Assembly: GCA_014773175.1 (NCBI GenBank)
Contig: VXCM01001395.1
Location: 39,843-103,842 of the forward strand
Direction: 5' to 3'
From: Lucifuga dentata
Lineage: Eukaryota > Chordata > Actinopteri > Ophidiiformes > Bythitidae
DNA: 64,000 nt
Of the stretch, positions 15,937-29,406 are shown in pieces (positions within the stretch are counted from its first letter, which is position 1; each line of letters begins with the position of its first letter). The notes under the pieces were generated by a model, which was given only the letters and a program-made list of their open reading frames with translations, made no database searches and was not told where the DNA came from. Both the position numbers and the translations under genes were made by a program.

Positions 15937-18900
15937 GTGAGTGAATGGCTGTGAATCAGAATAAAAGGTGAGTGATTTAAGTGCAGGATCATAGTGCGTA
16001 GTACTTTTGATGATAAGGAATGTAAAGTTGGCTGTTTGTTTGTTTGTTTGTTACGTGCTTCATTGTGTACGTGGTGTGTGTGTGCTGTTTGATAGTTGCT
16101 TAAGTTTTGAGCGTGTTTTCATCGGTGTTGTTGGTGTTTAGGTTAGCTTCAGGTATTTGAGGTTGTGGAGTTTTGTGCATATTAGCATAGTTGTATCGTG
16201 GACTCATAGGTTTCATTCAAAGTACAGCAGCGTGGTGCATGTGTATATGAATAAAGCTTGTCAAATGTGACACAATTACTGTGAAACTGTCATGGCTTTT
16301 ACTGTTATCCATGTGGCAGGACAATAGCTGTCGTCATCATTGTACGTCTGACAGAGGAAGTGAAGAGAACATATCCTGTGTTTGGTCTGGCAGATAAGAT
16401 GGAAACAATAACCTGAAGGCTTTTAGGGATGTAAAGGAGGAGGAGGGCGAATGGTAGGATTATAATCAAAGGATAAAACCAAGTAATCACACAATCGCTT
16501 ACAAGTGGTAAACACAGGCACACAACTGAAGACAAGTTAATAGACAGACAAGATAAATTGATGGATAACCAAAACAACAGTCATTTCTGTAAAGCTGCCC
16601 AATGTTAGAAACACACAAACCAAAATTATATTTAAAAATATCTTGAGGTCAGTTCAGATCACTTGACTGGAGGTTGCCTCTCAAAAAAACATGAAGTTAT
16701 TACCCACAAAGATGTGCAAGATATATGTACACAGAATACATAATTTCATCAATTTGCTTATGTAAAAATTGAGATTTGTGTCAAATTTATTACATTTAAA
16801 AATGTAATAATAAATCCAACAGCCACACTTGTTTAAACCCCAAGTTAAGTTTTCATTTAAGCTAGTAATAATTTTGAAGGTGAAAAGAGAGAAATTTTAT
16901 CTTTACCATTCAAACACAAAGGCAATCAAAGTGCATAAACTAAGGTATAAAATGCATTTAGAAAACATTAGCAAGGCAGCCACATTGCTAAATGTACTTT
17001 GCCTAGACATTACAGAATGCTGAATGTGGCACTTTTCACACCCATATAAAAACTTACTTCCTGCTTTCCAGATGAGATTGCGTTCCGTGCTGAGGTGTAA
17101 GTCTCATCATGCACTGTAATGCTTTCACCAGTGTACATGTCTCACCCATAAGCACAGAAACGCAGACAAACAGGTTTACTCACCATCAGTTGAATGATGT
17201 GATGACTGAAAAATTGTCTGTAATTTGGAGTTGTGTGTGTGTGTGTCAGCTAATAACCCTTATCTCTTGACTCACAACATTAAATCATATCTGCACTGGC
17301 ATGTGTTTTAGCTAGGCTTTACATGATGTGTTCACAAGTGGGTCTGTTTGCAGGGTCATTTCTTTTGTATACACTAGCTTCTCCTCCACGTTTGTTTCCT
17401 ACAAATGTAAAGTCATGAAACTTAAGTGAACTCAAAGCTCTGAAATGCCCATAGATGAATTTTCATTTATACTCAACTGCAGAGCTTGCTCAAAGGTGTT
17501 TACTTAAGTCGACATTAAGACACTGCTGAGTAGATTGAGTATGAGCGTCTGGAGGGTTTCAGAGGGATTAATGGTTTTATCATCAGGTTATGAATTCCTT
17601 TTTGTAATGTCCATTAAATATTTACATTATTTGGGAATGTCATTTATATCACAAAATGATTGTACATATTCCTATTCAAAAGTGAAACATCTTCATCAAC
17701 ATATTGTACGTCTTATCATGTTTTACACACACATACATATATATATATACACACAAAATGTATTGTAGGTTGCTAGAGAAAACCCAGCATGCCTTGGGGC
17801 AACCACTCATAAATAATAGAGAAATTAAAGTCTTTTCTACATGTTATATTTGCTTAATTAGTACCATTAGTTATTTATTTAGAAGTGAGTTTGAACTGTG
17901 AGTTATGATGTGTGCATGTTTGGCGAGGTTATCCCAGTGTGTCGTGTATATTTTAACATGTGAAAATGGATGAATTAGATATATTGTATATGTTTATGGT
18001 GGAGCTATCTGGTATATATTGCTTTATATATGACCATATACAATTTATATGATTACTTCTTATTGGTATTGGGGCATAGATGCTTATTTTCAAGAAGCTA
18101 CTCACCTCTCTATCTCATTGCCTTTCACACCACTTATACTAGATATAGGTAACAGCCCAGCTTGACCTGAATAGGAATACATTTGGATGAAGATTCATTA
18201 CCAGCCTGTGGAATTCAGGGGACAATAAGCCTGTCCATGAATACAGTCCACAGCACCACGCTCTCTTAACTGTCAAGTAATATACCAGTGCTACAAATCA
18301 GTGAAAACATTCTTTGACTTCAGAGAGAAAAGCAGTTCACATTTCACAAGCAAGCCTGAGCGATGAACATGTCCAGACATGACTCAAAATATATCCCTGT
18401 ACCTCCCAGAGCAAAAATGAGGAAGATACTCTGTGCCAGTCAGGCAGTCCTTTTGCATTGTAGTGTTTGTACCTGCCTGTGACCTCTGAGCAGGAGCTGT
18501 TCATTGTTCTGCATGCTTCTCAGTGTACAGATGCATTATCTATTACCGCAGGATGGTAATGATATGGAGATACCATGTAGAGATGTGTGTCTGTCTGAAG
18601 TCGGGGGGGGGGGGGGNGGAAGTGGGCACCAGCTGTCTACCCTGAGACATGGGGATTAGATATCTATCAGCCTAATGCGTCTGTGTCAACTTCCAGATCT
18701 CTATGAAGAGAACACGCACATAGTAAAAGATACACATATTCACACACCAAGCCCTTTCTAACACTCCACAGAGGTATTTTTGGCATCTGGGAAGCAAAAA
18801 CGCAACGTAACAAGCACTGTGATTATCCTTATTTTATTTTTGTGACTGTCACTGAAATTCAAGCAGATACCAAGAATAGAGAGTAATTCAAGTATAGGAT

Positions 18901-21248
18901 TCTCAGTGACGTTATCTCTGATTCATCACCTGGGTATGAAAGCTGTCACAGAGTACAATGCCGTTTGGTTTCACTAAAAGATTCTTTCAGGTATTTTTGT
19001 CACTCTCCCTTGTTCTGCTTTTTGAGTTCAGCCATCATGCACTTGTCTCAGATGCTTTGATGACACGATAAAGCTGACAGAGTAGAGGCCTCATTTGAGT
19101 TTCCACATAAAGATGAGCTCATTATTTTTCAGTCATAGGACACAGACAAGATCAGATCACATGTTTATACATTCTGCTCACAGGAGTTAGACAAAATGAG
19201 ATCACATGTTTAATCATCAAAACGCAATTGTAAAACAGTTTTACAGCGGAGAGTTTTAAAAAAACAAAAGTGAAATAGGTGTCTGTCAATTTGTCTCTAA
19301 CTTGTTTCTCCCTCTCTCCCCCCNCCCCTCCCCCTTCCCTCTCTTACTCAAAATAAACACACTCATTCGGTATAATTTTCCCTGTGACGCACTGGCCAGA
19401 CAACTAACGTTGACTTCAGCATCAATGTTTGTGTCAGCCTCAGCTACAGACGTTTTTACTGCTAAAGGCCTGGGGTGATATCTTTAAAAATACATTAGGC
19501 TTTTACCCTCAAAGATTAAGTAACATGCTCTGTTTAGTAAATGTATTGTCCTGCATGGTCCATCTCTGTATGTACTAATGCTACACCAGCATTTGAACCA
19601 CTGTGACAAAAAGTGAGGCATGTAGCATGCGTGGCTGATTATGTATCACTGTGTGTTCACTTAGAATTCTAGGATTTTTATAACATGAAGACAGGTAGGA
19701 CCTCTTTCCAGGAGATCATGGTGTGTTTTTTTTTTTTTTTTTNTTTTTTTTTTTTTTTTCTGTTTACCTTGCTAGATTCACTTTCTCGAGACATGTTCTG
19801 CTCCCAGCATCGCGAAACCAAGGGACTCGACATTGATATATTGATTTTCATTAAACAACCTTGAATGTTCAGCATCAAATTGCCAGTATAAATCCTCCTG
19901 GGTTATGATGTAGTCTCCTCTGCGGTGTGAAATAGTCCTGATTTTCTCTAATTAGCATGGGGGCTGAGAAGGAGCATATGGGAGGGCTGCATTCATTCAC
20001 AGACCTGTGAGAGGTAATACAATGACATAGGCGTGCCTTGGTCACTGAGCATCTAAAATTGAAAGTACGTAAGCCTGTGTATGCCTGCTTTGGAATTGAA
20101 ATGATTGGTTCCGTGGAGGGGATTGTTGGGTAGGGGGCATAAATGACGACAAGGTGACGCAGGAGCTGCACAGCAAGACCTCTGCGTTCAATCTATTGGT
20201 AATCAAGTGAAGGAGCACTGCAGATAACTGAGCATAATTACAAGCAAGCTAAGAAACTTTGCACTCGTGAGAGAGAGAGAAACTAAATGGTTCATTATTC
20301 AACTCAGCAAACAATTTGACTCAGATACCAAAATGGGTGGCAAAAAGGAAATGTGCAATATGTATTATGCAATTTATGTCTAAAGTGCTCATAAGAGTTT
20401 TGTGAGTAATTCCTGGGACTGTGAAGGGTATTATTATTGTACTATACTTGGACTCATGAGTGCCAGATTGCAATGCCCAATGCTAGTAGGTAAATACAAC
20501 CAAATAGCAAGAGAGCTGCAATTTGCTTGCCAAATTTTCAGCATAGTGGACATAGTACATAATGAAATTACTGAGTCACAACCTCGTGAATATCAACTAA
20601 AAGAGTTAAAAGATTTTTGTTGGTTCCTGGAATAGACTGCAGATTAAAGAAAATTCAGAAAAAGTGCAGCATTGGACTACAGTAGCTACTGTCAGGACCG
20701 GAAAGGCGTCAGCAGACTTGACACGACAGCTCATTATTCAGCTGTGTTACACTCTTCTTCACAACTTCTTGTTCTTTCCTCATGTTTATGCTGAATGATT
20801 CAGACTGAACAAGGAAGGAATGAAAGCTGAATCAGTAGTTAACTAATAGCTACTGTACATTTTCTGTGCCAATGTCCCTAGCTTATACAACAAGTACCAC
20901 TTTACAATAAGACATTTAAAAGGATTTATGTCATCAGTATGACTGTATTACATTCAGTAATACAGACTTTCACATTTTTCCAAATATGAAAAGGGGTTTG
21001 GTCACTGGAACCCCTTTTGCCTCAGATCATACATCATATTAGCTGTGGAAGACTTTTTTGGACATCCAAGAAAAAGAATTCTATCAAACGGGAATAAAAC
21101 CCCTCCAGCATTGTTGGCAGAAGTGAAGAATGAGGTTTATAATGAAAAATGAGACTGCATGATCTGACTTACACAATTTGGTAGCCTAAAAGTTGTTTTT
21201 AACTTATGCATTATAATGGCTTAAAAAATTATTATAGGTAAACCTTGT
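15937..21248. other. Intergenic, nothing recognised apart from low-complexity tracts
   Basis: Contains a GTTT run (about 16030-16051), a TA/CA run (17725-17757), poly-G with an N (18603-18619), a C-rich tract with an N at 19324, and poly-T with an N (19727-19759). No coding exon or RNA gene recognised. Confidence 0.5.
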
Positions 21249-21304
21249 GCTGCTGTAACACGCAAATTTCCCCCATGGGGATCAATAAAGTGTTATCTAT
21301 CTAA
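21249..21304 (+). repeat. 3' tail of a LINE-like element
   Basis: GCTGCTGTAACACGCAAATT, then CCCCATGGGGATCAATAAAG and a short ATCTATCT tail. The CAAATTTCCCC...GGGATCAATAAAG...TATCTATC pattern is a recurrent fish non-LTR retrotransposon/SINE 3' end. Only the tail is recognisable. Confidence 0.7.
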
Positions 21305-21754
21305 ATGATTGATCAAGCAAAAACAATCACTGACAACTTGTAAAAGTGGATTAAAAAAAAGCAGTTTATTAGAGAACTTTACTTTTATTAGTATGTGTGA
21401 GCTTTTGTTGCAGCATGTGAATGTGCAGCTGCAGCTGTGTGAGTGTTTGAGCGCTCACACCTTTCCTTCCTACAGGAAAGTTCGCTGTCTAAGCACAGCG
21501 TTTCCTGTGGCCTAAATTAACCCAACAGTTCTTTTCTTTTCAGGCTGTTTCCTCAGTTAATGAGCCATCGGTGGCCTCTTACAATGGAAGTGGGCAGCTG
21601 TGTGTTTTGTCCAGAATAAATATGCAGCTTTTGTTGCTCTGCTTTTTAATTTCCCCTTTAGAATTGATTCAGTAGATCAACTTTGACTTTAGCCCATTTA
21701 TTCAGTATTTTGCTTTTAGTTTGAGTACTCTGTGAGATTAGTTAAGTCACTCAC

Positions 21755-21883
21755 ACTCTATCTCTCCGTCGCACACACTGTTTACCCTCTGATCGGGGGG
21801 TGGAGCGGATTAAGCTACNACTCTATCTCTCCGTCGCACACACTGTTTACCCTCTGATCGGGGGGTGGAGCGGATTAAGCTAC
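21755..21883. repeat. Exact 64-bp direct duplication flanking a single N
   Basis: 21755-21818 and 21820-21883 are identical and separated only by N at 21819. This is the signature of two overlapping contig ends placed side by side, not of a biological repeat. Confidence 0.95.
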
Positions 21884-24800
21884 GCTTCCTGCACAACAGG
21901 AAACGCAGTGCGAGCTGGGAAGGGCTCACAGGAGCTGACGGATGAGCTCCTTTCTCCCCATTGTCTGTGCTTTCCTCGACAGGTGCACTTCAGCCTGCAG
22001 CAGAAAAACAACAGAATGTCTTGAAATGTTTAGAGGTGATCTTGGTGAGAAAGGGGTGGGCTGTACGTCAAAGCATATTTACATTAAAGTCCAGTTCCTG
22101 GTTGGTTCCACACATAATGTAAACACATTCTTCAAACCCATAAACTCAAATATAGACAATTAACAGGAAAAATCAAGTATATGTTGTTAATCTGAATATT
22201 CTGTATTGATCTCAGTGAAATTCTATCACCCTCCTCACATGTAAGTAGTGTGTACAGATACAGAAAAATATATTGTATATATTATGTTAAATTATATATT
22301 GAGTGCAACACTATAGAATCTTTAGTGTAGTTTGACCATGTTTTTAATACTGCTATTTAGTGTTTTGCTTCTCTCTATTTAGCTTATTTATATTTGGGAA
22401 AGCTGTTACACTTGCAGTTGTATTTATTTTGGAACAGTAATGTTGTAGGACTTTTTACAGATATGTAATATTGTGCTGCTTTTTGACAGCTGCAGTGATT
22501 GTACCTGCAGTTTTAAGAGTGTATGTCATGTTTTAGGAACTGCATTCAATCACTTGAGGAAACCTAATAGAGGAGATTCTGCATCCACATAAAAACATAA
22601 TTAAAAGATATTCTGTAATTCCCTGTTGTGTAGCTTGAAGTGTGAATCATTCACATTCATTTTACAGTCTGATGTTTGACTAGCTTGCCCCTTGGCAATA
22701 AGAATGACATTTGTGAGTTCTTAAATTTAATAACACATCTCTTTAGGTACTGTAGACAACATGACTAACACAAATGGAAGGAGCAGTGATTTAAAGTCAA
22801 ATCAAACTAATATTATTGAAGTTTATATAAACCAGTTTTTATATAACTATTCAGAGGTTAATAGGTTGTTTATGAGGAAATTTTGAAAGTCCCTGTTCTG
22901 TACCAACATATCAACTGCCATGTGATTGCAAGATGATAAGCTAAATTTGTAAAACTCAATGTATTTCTTTGTAGTATTTAGTAACAGGATCACATGACGG
23001 CTCTGCTTTGACGTTATACTCAGACTTCAGCTGCATAAAATGTCCAGGCATGTCTGACATGCCGTGCAAGAATGAAAGAGAAAATAAGAGGGTGAATTCC
23101 AGAATTGTTTGTCAGAGAGCTTATGGTTTTGCAGTTTGTTTTGTTAATAACCTCTCCCTTTGAATTGTAGAGTTAGTAAAAATTCAAACAGTTGATGTTA
23201 CTTAAGTTGGAGGCTAAACACCCTCTTGACCCAGAAAACAATCACTTGATTGTACTGATTGTTCTGTTCTCTTCATTTATGGTGATCTGCCTACAGAGAG
23301 GTCCCATTATTTTTGGTGTGTGTTACCATACAGTAATGTATCCACTGAGTGAGGATTTAGTGAGAAACAGTGAGAGATTTAGTGAGTTTACAGTAAGTGA
23401 TCAACCTGACTGAAATTGTTGAGAATAGTTGCAGATAAAAATGTCACCAAAAAAGAGAGTGACTGATTAGTTTGTTCCTACCAAAAATTGCAAAGTCTGA
23501 CTCCTTCACTTATAGCACATTTAGCTGAGGCTGCAGCAGCTATACTAACTGTAGATATATTAAAGAAGCTGGTGCATGAGTAGTTTTACTTGTAATATGT
23601 TCATTTTGAAATACTTTAACAGTGACAAAATATTTGCTTAAAATAATATTTAATCAATTAACTTAAAATCTCAATAACAACAAGCTGCATTTTCCTATTA
23701 CCAAATTAAACCAACATGAAATAAGCTTAGAGGCTTGATGTACCCTAAAACGTCTCTCAGGAACCACAGCTTGAAATGATTTTGTTATGGCATTTGGAAA
23801 GCGTTGTAGGAATACAATGACTGGGTGAGAAAATAGAGAGAGGTCTCCATCTTAAGAGGCGCTTTGATTGCTTTCTGTTCCATTAAATTATTTCATATGG
23901 AGAGCTGAAAAGGAAAATTGCAGCAAAAGTTGTTGGGTACATACTGCGCACAGAGACAAGCGAGTGTGATTCTGCTCAGGAGGGAGGGAGGAACACTAAT
24001 TCTACTGGCAAAGCTTAGTTTTGTTGCTTGTGATGTTGATTGACCTTTCCAAACAGAGAACTTGATACTTGAGAAGCATGGTACAGTATACACACAGGCA
24101 CACACACACACAAGCACCACTGAAAAGCCCAAAGGATGGAAGTAAAAATGTTGCAAAGTAGCTCAGCAGTAAGGTTTACAGGGTTCACTGTATTGATTCT
24201 TCTAAAGGCAGAGAAGGAAGTTCGAAGGAAGAATATGTGATAGATGTAATAGTTAGACACTGTACATACACACATACTGTACATTCATACCTACTGGTTA
24301 CAGGTTACTTAGGAATCATCTTTGTGGCTTGTAATGACCACTGAGATCATACAGTCTATGTGCTGACAGATCTAAAAAATCAAGCCTCAGGCTGATCCTC
24401 ATAACAGAACAGGGACAAAGCAAGAGTACCGTGTGTGCTTTGCGTGTTTGTGCTGCCTGTCTATACACTGTCAACACCTCCCCTACCTTGTCTCAGTGAT
24501 ATCATCAAAGCTTTGAAGTCCTTTACACTGATGGCCTGAGGGTGAGATCTCTGCTTTCTCTGCCCTGGATTACCATACAAGGTCTCACTGCAAGAGAGTG
24601 AAAAACATGTAGATTGGCATGCTGCAGCAGCACTGAAATTATAGGTTTCTTCAGAGCAAGGCAGGATGCTGCTTTGCTTGAGTTGCCATTGAAATTAGAA
24701 TTAGCGTATTCTGCTCAGCTGAACATTTGTCTGTCTTTACAAATGCATTCTGGGTTACTAAGATACAGCAAGTATTCAGTGAAAAACTTAATTACAGTGC

Positions 24801-25823
24801 AGCCCAGTCTTCCAGGATATCCAGAATAGGCGGTATCTGTTGATTTCACATGAAAGACACATTCAAAACAAAAGCACCTACATAAACAAATAGCACCATT
24901 AGTCGCTGAAGCTGTGTGGTAAAAGTGATTTAATGGTCTGTGTCAAGATGGTGTGTTGTATGTCTTTTTTTTTTTTTTTTNTTTTTTTTTTTTTTTTGCT
25001 TTGTCATGCTGTGTTGAATGTGGAGTTTTATGTTGTGTCGTGATAGCTTCAAGGACTTATCAGAGCAGAAACGGAGATGAGCTGCATTACGGCTTTAATG
25101 AAATCTGTCAGCACCAACTGCACTGAGGGAGCAGCACAACCAAGGACAGCGAGAGGCAGGGGGGGCAAAAAGGTAGAAATACAGAGATAGGCAGAGAATT
25201 TAATTGTATATTTTGTGTGTGTGTGAATAATTACACACTGATGAATAAAGCATTCTGCCATGCTGGGGTGCTTCACTCCGGTGGCTTCAAATGGGAGAAG
25301 CAGACAGCCATAGTCTCCCTGCTTAGACTGAGTGGCATTGACCAGAATACTAATGTGCACAGGAAGCAGGGAGATAGAGCAACAGAGTGATGGAGGGTTT
25401 GAAAATAAAATAAAATAAAAGAAGATAGTGTTCATGGAAACACGGAGGAATATTAAAGGCAGTTTGCAGAAGGTGTAAAGCAATTTTTAAAAACTATAAA
25501 AGGACAGGAGGAAGGAAATGTTGACGTATAGGGGGCATGAAAGTGATGTATGAGTCAGAAAAGAGGTAAAATGCCAAGTGTGAATTAGTAAAGAAAGGAT
25601 CACAGCAGCTTGCAGTGATATGACGCATAGCTGGGAGATGTGTTTCGCAAATGCTGAATCTTTTCAACACCTGAGACCGCTACTAATCTATTACATTATT
25701 AAACATTGTGTGTTGAGTCAGAATCTGATAACAGAATTTATAAACAGTGAGAGTTCGTTCAATTTTTATGGCTTAAAATGTACTCAGCATGAGTGTTTGA
25801 TTAATTTGATTGAGATTCATTGT
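21884..25823. other. Intergenic, nothing recognised
   Basis: No coding exon recognised. A poly-T tract with an N lies at 24966-24997. A 144-codon open frame on the minus strand (25049-25483) has no recognisable domain and is treated as chance. Confidence 0.5.
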
Positions 25824-26383
25824 CTCTGCCAAGGAAGTTATGTTTTCACCTGCATCTGTTGGTTAGTTAGTTTGTTGCAACCTATTTTGATGGACCCTGC
25901 TAGAAGGGTGGGGTGATGAAACCAAGAGAAGACATTCAGTTTAGGTGTGAATACAGAGCCATAGCTGGTTGTTGTGATGTAGGGCTCCAGGCTGGATCAT
26001 TTGGGTTACCAAAGGCTTCAAATCCAAAGCCATCATACTCAGGAGGTTGTTTCAAAGCAGGAAGCTGAGATGCAGTTAAGATAATTATTGGGAATTTGAT
26101 CTCTGGGTCTGAGGCATTTTCTTTGTGTCTCTGTTGGCAGGTCCCCACTAATTTAATTCATGGATTGATTTTTTTTTTTTTTTTTTNTTTTTTTTTTTTT
26201 TTTTGTTTTAGCTTTCCTTTTCTTACATAAGATCATTCTCTGTATGGACTGAAGATGTGGTCTAACAAACAATCAAAACACAGGTTATTTTAAAGGAGTA
26301 CTACATTTTGGAGGTGATCTGGATCATATTCTGGATCTGGGAGCCAGAAGAAAGTTTTAGTCTAGAAAATCCTTGGCAGAGGT
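25824..26383 (+). repeat. Interspersed repeat with CTCTGCCAAGG ends, copy A (interrupted)
   Basis: Starts CTCTGCCAAGGAAGTTATGT and ends CCTTGGCAGAGGT (26371-26383), the inverse of its start. The middle is interrupted by unrelated sequence that includes a roughly 38-base poly-T tract with an N at 26187, consistent with a nested insertion. Matches copies at 26408, 31260 and 44915. Confidence 0.7.
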
Positions 26384-26407
26384 GTGCTTTCTCAAGAGTC
26401 CCTTCTT

Positions 26408-26612
26408 GATTGATTGATTGATTGTTTGTTTGTTTGTTTGTTTGCTAGCAGGATATCACAAAAAGTTACAGATGGATTTGGATCAAATTTGGGGAACAGC
26501 TATATCAGGATATCGAGAGGAGGAAGTGATTACATTTTGGAGATGATCTGGTTCATATTCTGAAGAAATTTTTAGTCTATTTTTGTGAAGGTAGCACAGC
26601 TCTTTTAAGAGA
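26408..26612 (+). repeat. Same repeat family, copy B (5' truncated)
   Basis: Begins in a GATT/GTTT simple run, then GCAGGATATCACAAAAAGTT and GATTTGGATCAAATTTGGGG, closely matching the copy at 44915. It follows copy A directly. Confidence 0.7.
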
Positions 26613-28914
26613 CCACCACTATGTGCTCTGTGTGTGTGTGTGCGCGCGTGTGTGCAAACAAGAGAAAGACTGAGATGTGTGGCAGTGTGCAGAGCTGGTT
26701 GGTGTTGGCAATCGTTGCAGAGTCAGGTTAGCATAACTGCTGTAATGGTGACAGTAACAGTGAATGCATCGTATGAAATGGAGTTTGCCAAATAAATAAA
26801 ATAAAAGCTACGGTTCCTCAAGAAACAAGCAGAGTCCCCGAGCAATGGGGGTTCAGCCCTGGAGCAATAAAGAGTCGGGAGGCACAGCTTTGGCTACTTA
26901 AGCAAAGAGCTATACCTCACTCACGCTCGCACACACACACACACTCAGTCTGTACGCTGAAGCAGGAAAAGTTAACATTATAAAATCAGTGTTAATGGGC
27001 TGATTTCAATAAAATATAGCATGCTGGCTCATTTTTAATTACACGTTTTTTATAGTGGTTTTGCTGGCTTTGGTGTGGTATGTGCTCTCGGAGTGCCTTA
27101 TTGAAATATTATTACTCATTAAAATGGGGGAATAGTAGATGGCCAGTGTACCATCATTTGTTTTTAAATGTTTTTTTTAATGTAAATGTTAATGCTATAA
27201 TAAACACTTCTGTCAGTAAATACAGCATCAAGGACATGCTGTATTTAAGGGTATGATCATTTATCCAACTGCCACGTCTGTTAAAAAATCTGAGTTAAAT
27301 CATTAATCAGTAAATCATTAATACATCATCACAGCTTGGGCTGCTGTGCTGATTACAGGCTTAACTGGCTCACTTTTCATGTGTCTTCTCCATTTTGTGT
27401 CTGTGTAAGTTCGAGCACTGCATGTAATTCATGCTTACTATTCAATGACAACACAGCATGATGGATACACCAGGTAATTTCCTATGTAACATCATGTTCA
27501 CTGCTCATGTCACATGATGTTAATGGAACACTGGCATGCCATTCATTTGCAGAATGCCACTGTAACACTGATCACTACACCTCGTTGAGTTTCATTCCCA
27601 CAATACCAAACCAAATGCTTTCTATTGTTCATTGATTCCAAACATTCCCACCATTCTTATGCAATGTAGTTTTATGGTGTGACATTTTGGCATTAGGGAT
27701 GGGTACATGATTTGTTCTCAGATTGCCCTGACATTTAATACCCAAAAGCAGTTGCTCATTTTTCATTAGAATGTCTGTGATTTGATTGGTGCAGGCTTTT
27801 ATCCTCGCTTTCTGGCATTTGTCTGAGTTGCATTAGACCTTCACGTTAAAGGTGCACTATCTAAAAGATCCTGTTTCCATGTACCCAAGGTCCAACTAAA
27901 GCTTTGATATTCCACTGTATATTTACAGCCCCCATGAACTAAAGTACTGCTGATATTGACCTGCATCACTATCGTGTTATTCTCTTTTAAATATTGATGA
28001 AAAAAGCCTCTCTTATTAGATTTCAGGTAAATCAAACAGAGTGTTTGGTGAAAATGTTAATTATGTGCTCCTACACAGATGAAATGCACAAAATCTACAC
28101 TAACATGCTAAAAGGACATAATTTGTTCTTTTACTATGAAGGATTTTGTCTCCTGGTGTGACTGAGTGTGATAGATTGTGCAGCTGGTCTATAAAGAAAC
28201 CTTTGGTTTTTCACTTTTTTGTCACAGAAACACAAAAAATGCTTTTAAACTTGAATGTTTTTTGGACTGGTAAAAGCCTCACAGTTTACAGAAATAAGTG
28301 AAGTACACCTGGAATCAAAACTAGTCTCAGGTACTGTGTTATTATGCACTGTATTTGAATCTGTACTTTAAGGATTCATCTATATTTTGGTCAAATCATC
28401 ATCGTTATCACAACATAAGGTCATTAACATTCAGCAGGCTATTTGTCCCAGTTTTGGCAATGTGCAGTAGAATTATTAAGATTCTGGAGGATGAGATTGC
28501 AAAAATTATTTCTCATTCACAAATTTTTGTGATAACTTTTATCAAACAATCCTGAACAATCTCAGCATGCGTGGCTGTGAAGCTTGTTGCCATGACAAAG
28601 CATCAGGATAAGCCACATCATAGTGCATTCCTTTTATGTCATCATAACTTGGTTTGGCTTGGTTCCTCTCACTGTATCCATGGCGACACACAGTAGATGT
28701 ATCAAGGAGCTGTTTTTTCTTAAGGTCACCTCTGTTGACTGCAGCCTCCCCTGCTTACATGAATCACTGGTAGTGCTGGCACTGCAGTATTTCTGCTCTA
28801 AAATAAAACTAAAATACTTATATCCGTGTAAAATGTTAAGAGTGTTACAATCAAAACTATTAATATATAATAATATGATAAAGAGCAAAAGACATGACAT
28901 GACGAAGCTTATAG
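26613..28914. other. Intergenic, nothing recognised
   Basis: No coding exon recognised. AAAGGTGCACTATCTAAAAG near 27849 resembles the edge of a fish MITE but no partner end was found. Confidence 0.45.
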
Positions 28915-29200
28915 CTTGATGATGATGCAGAAGATAGATGATTGATTGATAAATGGTTGATGATAATAGTTCCTGATGATTTGATAATGATAGTTACAAT
29001 AGTGATAGTTGCCGATGATGACGTAATAATAATAAGGAAAATAATGACGATAATGTAAGATAAAGATGGTGGTGATAATGATGGTGGTTGTGGTGGTTCA
29101 TGATCATGATGATAATTGAAGATAATGGTAATCAACATGACGAGAGCTGATGATGATTATTATGGTGATCGATGGTTGATTAAAAAATTAATTGTTGATA
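28915..29200. repeat. Degenerate GAT/GATAAT-rich simple sequence
   Basis: Imperfect repeats of GATGAT, GATAAT and GATTGAT over nearly 300 bp. Frames through it are low-complexity. Confidence 0.8.
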
Positions 29201-29370
29201 ATGCTGCTGCCAATGAAGACAATGATCTCCTGTATTTACAGGCTGCTATGTTAGATGCCAAAGAACTACACAAACGTTTTGTGCAAAGCCTCTACTAGTG
29301 GTAGTGTAAAGTTAAAACAATTAGACTATGAAGCTTGCAGTTCCTATCTGTACTGCTATTACAACTTTAG

Positions 29371-29371
29371 C

Positions 29372-29404
<33 letters not shown>
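29371..29404. repeat. (CA)n microsatellite
   Basis: About 17 CA units. Confidence 0.97.

Positions 29405-29406
<2 letters not shown>

Noticed and set aside
25049..25483. 144-codon open frame on the minus strand
   Set aside because: No recognisable domain, no splice or promoter context; composition looks like translated noncoding DNA.
26680..26703. miR-34/449-like word (TGGCAGTG...AGCTGGTT)
   Set aside because: The seed and 3' half match, but the middle carries an insertion and the flanks form only a weak, wobble-rich hairpin next to a GT run.
28860..29138. Ile/Ser-rich minus-strand frame
   Set aside because: It lies in the degenerate GAT repeat and is low-complexity.
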